Below are positions 8,257 through 17,237 of a DNA stretch of 64,000 bases, piece by piece. Origin of the DNA: Ramlibacter tataouinensis (GTDB lineage: Bacteria > Pseudomonadota > Gammaproteobacteria > Burkholderiales > Burkholderiaceae_C); assembly GCF_027941915.1 (NCBI RefSeq), contig NZ_CP116009.1, positions 1,798,001 to 1,862,000 of the forward strand, given 5' to 3'. The notes beneath the pieces were generated by a model. That model saw only the letters and a list, made by a program, of their open reading frames with translations. It made no database searches and had not been told where the DNA came from. How positions within the stretch are numbered: the first letter of the stretch is position 1; every line of letters starts with the position of its first letter. The position numbers and the translations under genes were made by a program.

Positions 8257-9600
8257 CTAGCCAAGCAGCAACTGCGGCAGCCAGAGCGCCAGCTGCGGAA
8301 ACACGATGACCAGCACGAGCCCGACGATCTGCAGTGCGACGAAGGGCACGATGCCGGCGTAGATGGTCCGCGTGGGAAGGTCCGGGGGTGCCACGCCCCG
8401 GATATAGAAGAGCGCGTACCCGAAAGGCGGTGTGAGGAAGGAGGTCTGCAGGTTGACCGCGAATAGGATGGCGAACCACAGCAGCACCTGGTCGGAGGGA
8501 ATGCCGAAGTCCAGACCCGCAATGATGGGCGCGATGATCGGCATCACGATGAACGTGATCTCCACCCAGTCGAGGAACATCCCCAACACGAAGAGGAAGA
8601 CCATGACGACCGTCAGCACCCAGTAAGGCGAGGCGCTGCCGTCGGTCACCCCCAGGTAGTCGGCAATCATCGCGTCGCCCCCGAGCTTGCGGAAGATCAC
8701 GCTGAACACCGTGGCCCCAATCATGACGAACATGATCATCGCCGTCGTGCGGGTGGTCTCCCGCAAGGTGTCCACGAACACCGCCCACGTCAACTCCCGG
8801 GAGATGAGCGCCAGCAGGAAGGCGCCCGCTGCACCCAGTCCCGCTGCCTCGGTGGGCGTGGCCACGCCCACGATGATGCTGCCCAGCACGAGCACGATTA
8901 GCACCGCAGGCGCCACCAGGTCGCGCAGCAGTTGCACCATGACCCGGCCTGGCCTCAGCCGTTCGCTGGGGGGCAGCGGCGGCATCGCATGCGGGTGGAA
9001 CAGCGCCAGCCACGCGAGGTACAACAGGTACAGCACCCCGAGCAGCAGCCCCGGCACCAGCGCACCGGCGAACAGGTCGCCGACCGAGATGCGCATCTGG
9101 TCTCCCAGCACCACCAGCATGATGCTGGGGGGGATCAGGATGCCCAGCGTCCCGGTTGCGGCGATTACCCCCGTCGACAGGCGGGGGTCGTAACGGTTCT
9201 TCAGCATGGCCGGCAGGGCCAGCACCCCCATCAGCGTGACCGAGGCGCCGATGATGCCGGTGGAAGCGGCCATCACGATGCCGATAATCGTCACCGCGAA
9301 GGCGTAGCCGCCCGGCAAGGATCCCATCAGGCCTGCCATGGAACGCAGCAGGCGCTGGGCGATGCCGGACTTCTCCAGCATCAGCCCCATGAACACGAAG
9401 AGCGGCACGGCGATCAACAGCCAGTTGCTCAGGATGCCGGAGAAGGTCCGGGAGACGCCAGTGGAGAGGAAGACTAGGGGCACGTCGGCCACGAACGCCG
9501 TGAGCACGCCGATGCCGGCGAGCACGAAAGCCACGGGGTAGCCGGTGAAGATTCCCAGCAGCAGAACCCCGCACATGGCCAGGGGTGCGGCGTATTCCAT
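8257..9600 (-). CDS. dctM: TRAP transporter large permease (DctM type)
   Basis: 447 aa, starting MEYAAPLAMCGVLLLGIF. It is hydrophobic throughout, with about 12 predicted membrane segments and family features such as IGIVMAASTGIIGASVTLMG, ATGTLGILIPPSIMLVVLG and ATPTEAAGLGAAGAFLLA. DctM forms the ion-coupled translocation channel with DctQ and receives substrate from DctP. Its ATG overlaps the dctQ stop by one base (TGATG), a strong sign of translational coupling. The order dctP-dctQ-dctM-flavoprotein-badI implies that the imported organic acid is the substrate of the cluster. Confidence 0.93.
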   Translation of the reverse strand: MEYAAPLAMCGVLLLGIFTGYPVAFVLAGIGVLTAFVADVPLVFLSTGVSRTFSGILSNWLLIAVPLFVFMGLMLEKSGIAQRLLRSMAGLMGSLPGGYAFAVTIIGIVMAASTGIIGASVTLMGVLALPAMLKNRYDPRLSTGVIAATGTLGILIPPSIMLVVLGDQMRISVGDLFAGALVPGLLLGVLYLLYLAWLALFHPHAMPPLPPSERLRPGRVMVQLLRDLVAPAVLIVLVLGSIIVGVATPTEAAGLGAAGAFLLALISRELTWAVFVDTLRETTRTTAMIMFVMIGATVFSVIFRKLGGDAMIADYLGVTDGSASPYWVLTVVMVFLFVLGMFLDWVEITFIVMPIIAPIIAGLDFGIPSDQVLLWFAILFAVNLQTSFLTPPFGYALFYIRGVAPPDLPTRTIYAGIVPFVALQIVGLVLVIVFPQLALWLPQLLLG

Positions 9601-10151
9601 CAAATCCTCCTGCCCGCCACCATGGCGGCGGCGATGCGCAGCGCCCGCGCCACACCATAGAGGGCCAGCAGCGCAAAGCCTAGGGGCATGACCGACTTGA
9701 TGATCCAGAGGTCCACCAAGCCGCCGTAGCTGGAGCCCTCGCCGGTGTTCCACGCGTTCAGCGCAAACTTCCAGGAGAACCAGGTCATGACGATCGCGAA
9801 CGGCACCAGCAGCAGCAAGTCACCGAACATGGTGATTAGCTCTCGCGTGCGCTCGGGCAGCCGCGCCGAGAGAAAGTCCACGCAGACGTGGCCTTTCTCG
9901 TGCAGCGTGTAGGCGCCGCCGAGCATCACCATGACGGCGAACAGGTGCCACTGCAGGTCGTTCAGCCCGCTCAGCGAGAGTTCCGTGTTGAACAGCGGGA
10001 TCGGCTGCTCCCACTGCAGCAGAACGCTCATGCGCAGCTGCGCGAACGGCACGCCCAAGCACACGCTCACGACTAGGACGGGAACCGTCCAGCATGCGAT
10101 GCGTCCGACCCAGGCGCAGAAGCGCTCCAAGCCCGCCAGTGTCTTGTCCAT
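9600..10151 (-). CDS. dctQ: TRAP transporter small permease (DctQ type)
   Basis: 183 aa from MDKTLAGLERFCAWVG. It has four hydrophobic segments (for example TVPVLVVSVCLGVPF, LFAVMVMLGGAYTL, LLLLVPFAIVMTWFSW, SVMPLGFALLALYGVA) and the DctQ motif HEKGHVCVDFLS. DctQ is the membrane partner that complexes with DctM. It lies 63 bases after dctP and overlaps dctM by one base. An upstream in-frame ATG at 10208 exists but would add non-homologous residues. Confidence 0.9.
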   Translation of the reverse strand: MDKTLAGLERFCAWVGRIACWTVPVLVVSVCLGVPFAQLRMSVLLQWEQPIPLFNTELSLSGLNDLQWHLFAVMVMLGGAYTLHEKGHVCVDFLSARLPERTRELITMFGDLLLLVPFAIVMTWFSWKFALNAWNTGEGSSYGGLVDLWIIKSVMPLGFALLALYGVARALRIAAAMVAGRRI

Positions 10152-10214
10152 TGCGAATCCCCGGTTACCAAGCGGGCCGCCGCAGCGGCCCGCTTCGTCA
10201 GGCAGCACGTAGGG

Positions 10215-11273
10215 TTAGCTGCCGGCCTTCGGCAGCGCCTGCAACTCGATCCAGCGGCCGTTGCGCTTGATGTAGGCGGTGAGCGACTGGTAGGCCTCCT
10301 TGAACAGGGGATCCTTGGCGGCCTCGGCCTGCATCACCTCGTGCGAGGCCTTCTGCAGCGCCGCGAGCACCGAGTCCGGGAAGCGGCGGATCTTCACGCC
10401 CGCGGCCTCGATCTTCTCCAGCGCGTCCACCTGCGCGCCCATCTGGTCGGCCGCGTTGAAGGCGATGTTGGCGTAGCAGGCCTCGGTCATCGCCTGCTGC
10501 TGGCGCGGCGTGAACTTCTTCCACACGTCCATGTTGATGATGATGCTGTTCCAGCTGGCGGGCTGGTGCCATCCCGGGAAGTAGTAGAACTTGGCGATTT
10601 TCTGCAGCCCGAGGCCCAGGTCCAGCTGCGGCGCCGAGAACTCAGTCGCCTCGATGCGCCCCCGCTCCAGCGACACGTAGATTTCGCCTGACGGCACCAG
10701 CTGCACGCTTGCCCCCAACTTCTCCATTGCCTTGGCGCCCAGGCCTGCAATGCGCATCTTCAGTCCCTTGATGTCGTCAGGGCTGTTGATCTCCTTGTTG
10801 AACCAGCCCCCCGCCTCCGGCACTACCAGGTGGCAGGGCAGCACCTTCACGTTGTGCGGCGTGTAGGCCTTCTGTAGGATCTCCAGGCCGCCGCCATTGA
10901 ACATCCAACCGAGGAACAGCTCCGGGTTGGCACCGAAGGGCATGGAGCCGATCAGGTTGGCCACGGGGATCTTGCTGGACCAATAGCCCACCCAGTCGTA
11001 GCCCATGGGCAACGCGCCGCTGGATACGGCGCCGAACAGCTCCAGCGGCGGCACGACCTCGCCGGCGCCCAAGACCTTGATGCGCACTTCGTTGTTGGTC
11101 ATGAGCGCCACGCGCTCGGCCCATTTCACCGGGCTGGGGCCGATTGAAGGCACCTGCAGGCCGAACACGCTCTGCAGGTCGTAGGTCTTGGCTTGGGCCC
11201 AGGCACTGGAGGGCGCACCCACGGCAACTGCCAGGGCGGCAGCGGCTGCAACGCGCTTGAGGATCTGTTTCAT
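10215..11273 (-). CDS. dctP: TRAP transporter periplasmic substrate-binding protein (DctP family)
   Basis: 352 aa starting MKQILKRVAAAAALAVAVGA, a Sec signal peptide cut near AWA-QAKTYD. The DctP-family stretch is clear: ERVALMTNNEVRIKVLGAGE, NKEINSPDDIKGLKMRIAG and GRIEATEFSAPQLDLGLGL. In most DctP proteins an Arg in the KGLKMR region contacts the substrate carboxylate; it is present here. It is the first gene of the transport/flavoprotein/badI operon. A 14-bp palindrome 64-77 bases upstream resembles one at the divergent promoter at 12.25 kb, so the same repressor may control both. Confidence 0.92.
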   Translation of the reverse strand: MKQILKRVAAAAALAVAVGAPSSAWAQAKTYDLQSVFGLQVPSIGPSPVKWAERVALMTNNEVRIKVLGAGEVVPPLELFGAVSSGALPMGYDWVGYWSSKIPVANLIGSMPFGANPELFLGWMFNGGGLEILQKAYTPHNVKVLPCHLVVPEAGGWFNKEINSPDDIKGLKMRIAGLGAKAMEKLGASVQLVPSGEIYVSLERGRIEATEFSAPQLDLGLGLQKIAKFYYFPGWHQPASWNSIIINMDVWKKFTPRQQQAMTEACYANIAFNAADQMGAQVDALEKIEAAGVKIRRFPDSVLAALQKASHEVMQAEAAKDPLFKEAYQSLTAYIKRNGRWIELQALPKAGS

Positions 11274-11336
11274 GGTCGTCTCCATCGTTCGGTGGTCTTG
11301 CAGGGAAGGCATTGCGCCCGTTCCCTCATGTTAAAT

Positions 11337-11350
11337 CGGACGGTTGTCCG
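11337..11350. promoter_or_regulatory. Palindrome CGGACGGTTGTCCG upstream of dctP, candidate TetR operator
   Basis: CGGAC-ggtt-GTCCG is symmetric in its 5-bp arms and shares the half-site CGGACGG with the palindrome at 12245. It lies in the only gap in the leftward genes from 12180 to 5675 large enough for a promoter. The TetR gene at 19740 is the natural candidate regulator; this is inferred. Confidence 0.45.
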
Positions 11351-11394
11351 TCTGCACGCGACATGCTCGGGGATTACCCTAGAGCACGTCCTCC

Positions 11395-12180
11395 TCAGCG
11401 AGCCTGGTACACCGGCGCGCGCTTCTGCGCGAAGGCGCGGATGCCCTCGTGAGCATCTTCGGACAGCAGCACGCGCGCGAAGGCGGCGCGCTCGGCGGCC
11501 AGTGCATCCTGCAGTTCCACGAAGCGCGGGCGTCGCAGCAGTTCCGTGCAGGCGCGCAGCGCCAGCGGGGCGCGTGTCGCGATTTGCTGCGCCAGCGCGA
11601 GCGCCCGCGGTAGCAGCGCCTCGAAGGCGATCACCTCGCTCACGAGGCCGGCCTGCAGCGCCCGCTGCGCGTCGATCGCCTGGCCGGTGAGGATCATCTC
11701 CGCCGCCAGGGCGGCCGGCACGGTGCGCGGCAGCCGCGTGCAGCCGCCGCCGCCCGCAAGGACGCCCACCGTGATCTCCGGCAGGCCGAAGCTCGCGTTG
11801 CTGGAGGCCAGCCGCAAGTCGCAGGCCAGCGCCAGTTCCAACCCGCCGCCCAGCGCGGCACCGTTGATCGCGGCGACGAGTGGCTTGGAAGTCTCGTGGC
11901 GGTGGGTGGCACCGCAGAACTGCGGATCGTCGCGGCCCTCGGCGATGTTGCGCCGCAGGTGCGGCAGCAGTTCGGGAATGTCGGCGCCAGCGCAGAACGC
12001 CTTGTCGCCCGCGCCGGTGAGGACGATGCAACGCACGTCGTCGTCCTGCTCGAGCGCGGCGAGCGCCTCGCCCATGGCGCGGTCGGTTGCCGGATCGATC
12101 GCGTTGGATTTGTGGGGCCGGTCGATGGTGACCAGCGCCACGCCGGGGACGGGGCGGGTCACGGCTACGCCTGTCGTCAT
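11395..12180 (-). CDS. Enoyl-CoA hydratase/isomerase family protein
   Basis: 261 aa, crotonase fold. The oxyanion-hole motifs are AFCAGADIPELLPHL and NGAALGGGLELALACDLRLA. The second catalytic region, PEITVGVLAGGGGCTRLPR, has the E-x-x-x-G of hydratases but an unusual run of glycines where GxxPG(G/A)GGTQRL is standard. It reads leftward from the divergent promoter region at 12181-12285 and precedes dctP by 121 bases. It probably hydrates an unsaturated CoA ester in the cluster's pathway. Confidence 0.88.
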   Translation of the reverse strand: MTTGVAVTRPVPGVALVTIDRPHKSNAIDPATDRAMGEALAALEQDDDVRCIVLTGAGDKAFCAGADIPELLPHLRRNIAEGRDDPQFCGATHRHETSKPLVAAINGAALGGGLELALACDLRLASSNASFGLPEITVGVLAGGGGCTRLPRTVPAALAAEMILTGQAIDAQRALQAGLVSEVIAFEALLPRALALAQQIATRAPLALRACTELLRRPRFVELQDALAAERAAFARVLLSEDAHEGIRAFAQKRAPVYQAR

Positions 12181-12229
12181 GAAGAGGAGCCTCCGTTTCG
12201 CGGGCCGGCTTGTTGCAAGCCCTTGCGGC

Positions 12230-12258
12230 TATGATAGCATTAACCGGACGGACGACCG
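12230..12258. promoter_or_regulatory. Divergent promoter region: -10-like TATGAT and overlapping TetR-type palindrome
   Basis: TATGAT at 12230-12235 could serve as a rightward -10 for the ligase-carboxylase operon. CGGACGGACGACCG (12245-12258) is an imperfect palindrome immediately downstream, where a bound repressor would block initiation. No convincing -35 hexamer is visible. The half-site CGGACGG repeats the one at 11337. Confidence 0.42.
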
Positions 12259-12285
12259 CTCGCTTATCGTCGCGACCAGGAGACC

Positions 12286-13638
12286 ATGAACACCCCACCC
12301 ACCTTCAGCGCGATCGAAACGCAGCCCTTGGACGCCATCCAGGCGCAGCAGCTCGAACTGCTGCACCGCCAGCTGGCGTACCTGGCGGCGCACTCCACGC
12401 TGTACCAGCGCAAGATGGCGCAGGCCGGAATCGACCTCGCGTCCATCCGCACGCTGGCCGACCTGGCGAGGGTGCCCTTCACGTCCAAGCAGGAGCTGCG
12501 CGACAGCCTGGCCGCGGCACCGCTGCTGGGGCTGCACCGCGCCGCGCCCGCGCAGGACATCGTGCAGGTGCAGGCCTCCTCCGGCACCACCGGCAGCCCT
12601 GCGTACGTGGGCCTCACGCGCGCTGACCGCGCATCGTGGGCCGAGGTGACGGGCCGCGGCCTGTACGCCTGCGGCGTGCGTCCGCACGACCTGGTGCTGC
12701 ACGCCTTCTCGATGAGCAAAGGCTTCGTGGGCGGCGTGCCGATCTACCAGGGCGTGGAGCGCGTGGGCGCTGTGGACATCCCGATCGGCGCGGATGGCGG
12801 CGCCGACCGCCTGCTGCTGGCCGCACGCGATGCCCGCCCGCGCTGCATCGTGGGCACGCCCAACTTCCTGCTGTACCTGGCGAGCCTGGCACCGGATGTG
12901 ACCGGCATGCCTGCCACCGCGCTGGGCGTCAAACGCCTCATCGTGGGCGGCGAGCCGGGCGGCGGCAACCCCGCCATCCGCCAGGCACTGCAGCAGGCCT
13001 GGGGCGCCACGTGCTGCGAGCTCATGGGCGGCACTGACCTGGGCTGCGTGTACTGGGCCGAGGCGGACGACCAGCGAGGGATGTACTTCGTGGGCCCCGA
13101 CTACATCCTGGCCGAACTGATCGACCCCGCCAGCGGCGAGCCCGTCGCCTGGTCCGAGGGCGCGACCGGCGAGCTGGTCTACACCTCGCTGCAGCGCGAA
13201 GCGTCACCCGTACTGCGTTTCCGCTCGGGCGACCACGTCACCGTGACGGCCATGGGCGGCCCGGGCGGTCGCAGCACGCCGGCCATCCGCTGCTTCGGGC
13301 GCACCGACGACATGCTGATCGTGCGCGGCGTCAACATCTTCCCCTCCGCCGTTCAGGACGTCGTGTCCGCCATGGTGCCGCTGGTGGGCGGCGCGGTGCG
13401 CGTGCTGGCCGACTTCGAGGGCCACACCACGCAGGGCAACCTGAAGCTCCTGGTGGAACGCGCACCCGGCGCGGACGCCGCGCAGAATGCGGAAGTGGCC
13501 CGCCAGGTGGAGGCTCGTGTGCGCAACGCGCTGTCCGTGAAGCCGGAGGTGCGCATGGTGCGCCACGGCTTCTTCGCCGCCCCCGGGGCGCAGAAGGTCG
13601 CCCTGACCCTGCGCAAGATGCCGGACCTCGACGCATGA
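12286..13638 (+). CDS. Phenylacetate-CoA ligase-like (PaaK family) acyl-CoA ligase
   Basis: 450 aa from MNTPPTFSAIETQPLD. The PaaK-like phosphate loop is VQASSGTTGSPAYVGLT. Further signatures are ELMGGTDLG and FGRTDDMLIVRGVNIFPSAV, the A8-type hinge of ANL enzymes. PaaK enzymes activate aryl or alicyclic carboxylates with ATP and CoA. It is the first gene of a tightly packed rightward operon and overlaps the carboxyltransferase gene by ATGA. I infer that it activates the acid imported by the TRAP system; a second, structurally different ligase ends the operon, so each may act on a different intermediate. Confidence 0.85.
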   Translation: MNTPPTFSAIETQPLDAIQAQQLELLHRQLAYLAAHSTLYQRKMAQAGIDLASIRTLADLARVPFTSKQELRDSLAAAPLLGLHRAAPAQDIVQVQASSGTTGSPAYVGLTRADRASWAEVTGRGLYACGVRPHDLVLHAFSMSKGFVGGVPIYQGVERVGAVDIPIGADGGADRLLLAARDARPRCIVGTPNFLLYLASLAPDVTGMPATALGVKRLIVGGEPGGGNPAIRQALQQAWGATCCELMGGTDLGCVYWAEADDQRGMYFVGPDYILAELIDPASGEPVAWSEGATGELVYTSLQREASPVLRFRSGDHVTVTAMGGPGGRSTPAIRCFGRTDDMLIVRGVNIFPSAVQDVVSAMVPLVGGAVRVLADFEGHTTQGNLKLLVERAPGADAAQNAEVARQVEARVRNALSVKPEVRMVRHGFFAAPGAQKVALTLRKMPDLDA

Positions 13639-15218
13639 GCGCCATGAACGACACCGAAGCGAACCAACAGGCCTACGGGCAACTGCTGCAGGAACTGCTG
13701 GAGGCGCGACGCCAAGCGTGGCAGGGCGGCAGCGCCGAAGCGCGCGAGAAGCACCGCAAGCGCGGACGCCTGCTGGTGCGCGAACGCATCGAACTGCTGC
13801 TGGACGAAGGATCGCCCTTCCTGGAAATCGGCGAACTCGCCGGCGAAGGGCTCTACGAGGGCGTCGCCCCGGGTGCCGGGATCGTGACCGGCGTGGGCAT
13901 GGTGCATGGCCGCGCCTGCATGGTGATTGCCAACGATCCCACGGTGAAAGGCGGCACCTACTTCGGCATGACCTGCCGCAAGCACGTGCGGGCCCAGCGC
14001 TTCGCCCTGCAGCACCGCCTGCCGTGCGTGACGCTGGTGGACAGCGGCGGGGCGTTCCTGCCCGACCAAGCCAACATCTTCCCCGACGAAGGGCTGTTCG
14101 GCAGCATCTTCCAGAACCAGGTGGACATGTCGGCCCAGGGCATTGCGCAGATTGCCGTGGTGCTCGGCGCGTGCACGGCCGGCGGCGCCTACATCCCGGC
14201 CCTGTGCGACGAGATCGTGATCGTGCGGGGCAAGGGGTTCCTATTCCTGGGCGGGCCGCAGCTGGTGCAGGCCGCCACCGGCGAGGTGGTAGACGCCGAG
14301 CGCCTGGGCGGCGCCGACATGCACAGCCGCCTGAGCGGCGTGGTCGACCACGTGGCCGAGGACGACGGCCATGCCATGGCCATTGCGCGGCGGCTGGTGG
14401 ACGAGCTGCCGGCCATGCCGGCGCCAATGCGCGAGCGCGCTCCGGTGCAGGAACCCGCCCGCCCCGTCACCGACATCTACGGGCTCGTCAGCGCCAATCC
14501 GAAGAAGCCCACGCCCACGCGCGAGGTGCTGCGCTGCCTGCTCGATGCCGGGGAGCTGACCGAATTCAAGGCCGACTACGGCCCGACGCTCATCACCGGC
14601 TTCGCGCGCATCGGCGGCTGGCAGGTGGGCGTGCTGGCCAACGACGGCGTTCTGTTCACGGAAAGCGCCGCCAAGGCCACCCACTTCATCGATCTGTGCG
14701 TCAAGCGCGACGTGCCGCTGCTGTTCCTGGCGGACGTGGCGGGGTTCATGGTGGGGCTGGACGCCGAGCAGGGCGGCATCGCCAAGGCCGGTGCGCGCTT
14801 CATCACCGCTATGGCTTCGGCCCGGGTGCCAAAGTTCACGATCATTACGGGCGGCGCCTACGGTGCCGGCTATCTCGCGATGTGCGGGCGGGCCTTCCGG
14901 CCCAACGCCATGTTCATGTGGCCGAACGGCCGCGCGGCCATCATGGGTCCGGAACAGGCGGCCACCACCCTGGGGCTGGTGAAGCGGCAGAACCTGCAGG
15001 CGCAGGGCCGCGATTGGAGCGCCGACGAGGAGGAAGCATTCAAGGCGCCGATTCGGAGCCAGTACGAGAGCTTCGCCGCGGCCCGCAACTTCGCACGCCA
15101 CCTGTGGGTGGACGGCATCCTCGACCCCGCCGAGACGCGGCAGGCTCTGGCGCTGCTGCTCGACCTCGCCGCCCGGGTGCCCAGCCCGCAGACGCAGTTC
15201 GGCGTCTTCCGCATGTAA
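13635..15218 (+). CDS. Acyl-CoA carboxylase, carboxyltransferase (beta) subunit
   Basis: 527 aa, typical of methylcrotonoyl-/geranyl-CoA carboxylase beta subunits. The two crotonase-like halves show KHVRAQRFALQHRLPCVTLV with DSGGAFLPDQANIFPDE, and later LFLADVAGFMVGLDAEQGGI with KFTIITGGAYGAGYLAMCGR, the acyl-CoA and biotin oxyanion sites. Length and the FLPDQ-x-x-x-FPD motif favour the 3-methylcrotonyl/geranyl group over propionyl- or acetyl-CoA carboxylases. It overlaps the ligase by 4 bases and the biotin subunit follows within 12 bases. The likely reaction is gamma-carboxylation of a beta-methyl-branched enoyl-CoA. Confidence 0.9.
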   Translation: MSAMNDTEANQQAYGQLLQELLEARRQAWQGGSAEAREKHRKRGRLLVRERIELLLDEGSPFLEIGELAGEGLYEGVAPGAGIVTGVGMVHGRACMVIANDPTVKGGTYFGMTCRKHVRAQRFALQHRLPCVTLVDSGGAFLPDQANIFPDEGLFGSIFQNQVDMSAQGIAQIAVVLGACTAGGAYIPALCDEIVIVRGKGFLFLGGPQLVQAATGEVVDAERLGGADMHSRLSGVVDHVAEDDGHAMAIARRLVDELPAMPAPMRERAPVQEPARPVTDIYGLVSANPKKPTPTREVLRCLLDAGELTEFKADYGPTLITGFARIGGWQVGVLANDGVLFTESAAKATHFIDLCVKRDVPLLFLADVAGFMVGLDAEQGGIAKAGARFITAMASARVPKFTIITGGAYGAGYLAMCGRAFRPNAMFMWPNGRAAIMGPEQAATTLGLVKRQNLQAQGRDWSADEEEAFKAPIRSQYESFAAARNFARHLWVDGILDPAETRQALALLLDLAARVPSPQTQFGVFRM

Positions 15219-15229
15219 TGGAGACCGCC

Positions 15230-17221
15230 ATGTACAAGAAGATCCTGGTCGCCAACCGCGGCGAGATCGCCTGCCGGATGGCACGCACCTTCCGCCGCCT
15301 GGGCGCGGGCGTGGCGACCGTGCACTCGAGCGCCGACGCCCAGGCGCTGCACGTGCGCGAGATCGGCGAATCGGTGCTGATCGGGGAAGGGCCGGCGCGC
15401 CAGAGTTACCTTGACATCGAGGCCGTGGTTCGCGCCGCGCAACGCGTGGGCGCGGATGCCATCCACCCGGGCTTCGGCTTCCTCTCGGAAAACCCCGAGC
15501 TCGCGCGCCGCTGTGCCGCCGCGGGCCTCGCCTTCATCGGTCCGGCGCCCGAGACCCTGGAGTTATTCGGCGACAAGGCCCGGGCCAAGGCGCTGGCGCA
15601 GCAGCTGGGCATCCCCACCGCCGGTGGCCTGCTCGAAGCGAGCGACGATCCCCAGACGGTCCTGCGTGCCATTGAGGCCCTGCCCCCGCCCTGCATCGTC
15701 AAGGCGGTAGCGGGCGGCGGCGGCAAGGGCATGCGCGTGTTGCGCAGCCGCGAGCATGCCGCCGAGGCCGTGGCCGCCGCCATCCGCGAAGGACGCTCCT
15801 CCTTCGGCGATGGCCGCGTGATCGTGGAGCGCTACCTGAGCCGTCCGCGCCACGTGGAGGTGCAGATCCTGGGCGACGGCCGCGGGGGCGTGATCCACTT
15901 GGGCGACCGCGAATGCTCGCTGCAGCGGCGTCACCAGAAGGTGGTGGAGGAAGCGCCCGCCGCCAGCGTGCCGCTGGCGCTTCGCGAGCGGCTGTGGGCC
16001 CATGCCGTGGCGCTCGGCGAGGCCACGCAGTACCTGGGCCTGGGGACGGTGGAATTCGCGGTGACGGACGAAGGCGCCGTGTTCCTGGAGGTCAACCCGC
16101 GGTTGCAGGTGGAGCACCCGGTCACCGAATGCGTGACTGGGCTGGACCTGGTGGAACTGCAGGTACGCACCGTCTGTGAACGCCGCCTGCCGCTGCGCCA
16201 GCCGGAGGTGCCGGCGCTGCGCGGTCACGCGGTGCAGGCCCGGCTCTATGCCGAAGACCCCGAGCAGGGCTTCCTGCCTTCCACCGGCACCATCCACGTC
16301 TTCGAGGCCGGACCGGGCGTGCGCGTCGATGCCGGCGTGGTGGCGGGCAACGAGATCAGCCCGCACTACGACCCGATGATCGCCAAGCTGATCGCGCACG
16401 GCACCACGCGGCAGGAAGCACTGGACGCGCTGCGCCATGCGCTGCAGGCCACCACGCTGCTGGGCGTGACCAGCAACCGCGGCTTCCTTCTAGAGCTGCT
16501 GGCCGAACCGCTGGTGCAGGCCAACGCCGTCCACACCGAGACCATCGACGAATGGCTGGCGGCGCGCGGCACCCCGGCGCCGGAGAGCCGGCACGTGGCG
16601 GCGGCCCTCGCGCTGTGGCGGCTGGCGAACCAGCCGCCGGCGCCGGCGGGCGCCTGGGGCGATCCCGACCTGGCTGGCTGGCGCATGCACCGTGGCCACG
16701 CCGACATCCCGGTGACGCTGCGCTACCAGGTTAGCACCCCCACCGCGTCGTGGCGCATCGGCTTCGGCGCGCCCGCTGAAGGCGGCGCCTGGCAGGTGCG
16801 GGTGGACGACCAGGTGCACCGCGTGAGCGTGCAGCCCCTCGCCGACGGGCACGCGCACCGGGTGGACGTGGATGGCTCTACCTGGATCGTGGCGGCGGTC
16901 TCCCTGCCGCGGCGGCTGTGGGCGCAACTGGGTGCGACGCAGCTGGCCTTGGACGTCGCGCCGCTGCATGCCTCCGGCTCCGCCGGCGGGCCATCCCGCG
17001 CGGGCGCCATCGTTGCGCCGATGATGGGCTTGGTGATCGCGGTGCATGCCGAGCCTGGGCAGGCGGTGGTGGCGGGACAGACGCTCGCCACCCTGGAATC
17101 CATGAAGATGGAAATGTCCATCGCCGCGCCGGCCGCGGGCGTCGTCGACTGGGTCGGCTGCGCGTCCGGCACCAAGGTGGAACGCAACCAGGAGGTGTTC
17201 CGCCTTGCACCTGCCGCCTGA
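15230..17221 (+). CDS. Acyl-CoA carboxylase, biotin carboxylase + BCCP (alpha) subunit
   Basis: 663 aa. The start MYKKILVANRGEIACRMART is preferred because GGAG lies 6 bases upstream; an ATG at 15218 overlaps the previous stop. Biotin carboxylase motifs are present: KAVAGGGGKGMRVLRS (ATP-grasp glycine loop), HLGDRECSLQRRHQKVVEEA and FLEVNPRLQVEHPVTE. The C-terminal BCCP domain ends with the biotinylation motif ESMKMEMSI (Lys in MKM) near residue 627. Size and domain order match MccA/LiuD/AtuF-type subunits. It carboxylates its own biotin and hands the carboxyl group to the beta subunit. Confidence 0.92.
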   Translation: MYKKILVANRGEIACRMARTFRRLGAGVATVHSSADAQALHVREIGESVLIGEGPARQSYLDIEAVVRAAQRVGADAIHPGFGFLSENPELARRCAAAGLAFIGPAPETLELFGDKARAKALAQQLGIPTAGGLLEASDDPQTVLRAIEALPPPCIVKAVAGGGGKGMRVLRSREHAAEAVAAAIREGRSSFGDGRVIVERYLSRPRHVEVQILGDGRGGVIHLGDRECSLQRRHQKVVEEAPAASVPLALRERLWAHAVALGEATQYLGLGTVEFAVTDEGAVFLEVNPRLQVEHPVTECVTGLDLVELQVRTVCERRLPLRQPEVPALRGHAVQARLYAEDPEQGFLPSTGTIHVFEAGPGVRVDAGVVAGNEISPHYDPMIAKLIAHGTTRQEALDALRHALQATTLLGVTSNRGFLLELLAEPLVQANAVHTETIDEWLAARGTPAPESRHVAAALALWRLANQPPAPAGAWGDPDLAGWRMHRGHADIPVTLRYQVSTPTASWRIGFGAPAEGGAWQVRVDDQVHRVSVQPLADGHAHRVDVDGSTWIVAAVSLPRRLWAQLGATQLALDVAPLHASGSAGGPSRAGAIVAPMMGLVIAVHAEPGQAVVAGQTLATLESMKMEMSIAAPAAGVVDWVGCASGTKVERNQEVFRLAPAA

Positions 17222-17237
17222 AACAGAGACGAGCAGC

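Noticed and set aside
13718..15217. 1167-aa frame whose first 500 residues precede the biotin carboxylase
   Set aside because: The first part is the +1 shadow of the carboxyltransferase gene, Arg/Gly/Ala-rich without motifs; the true start is ATG 15230 with GGAG.
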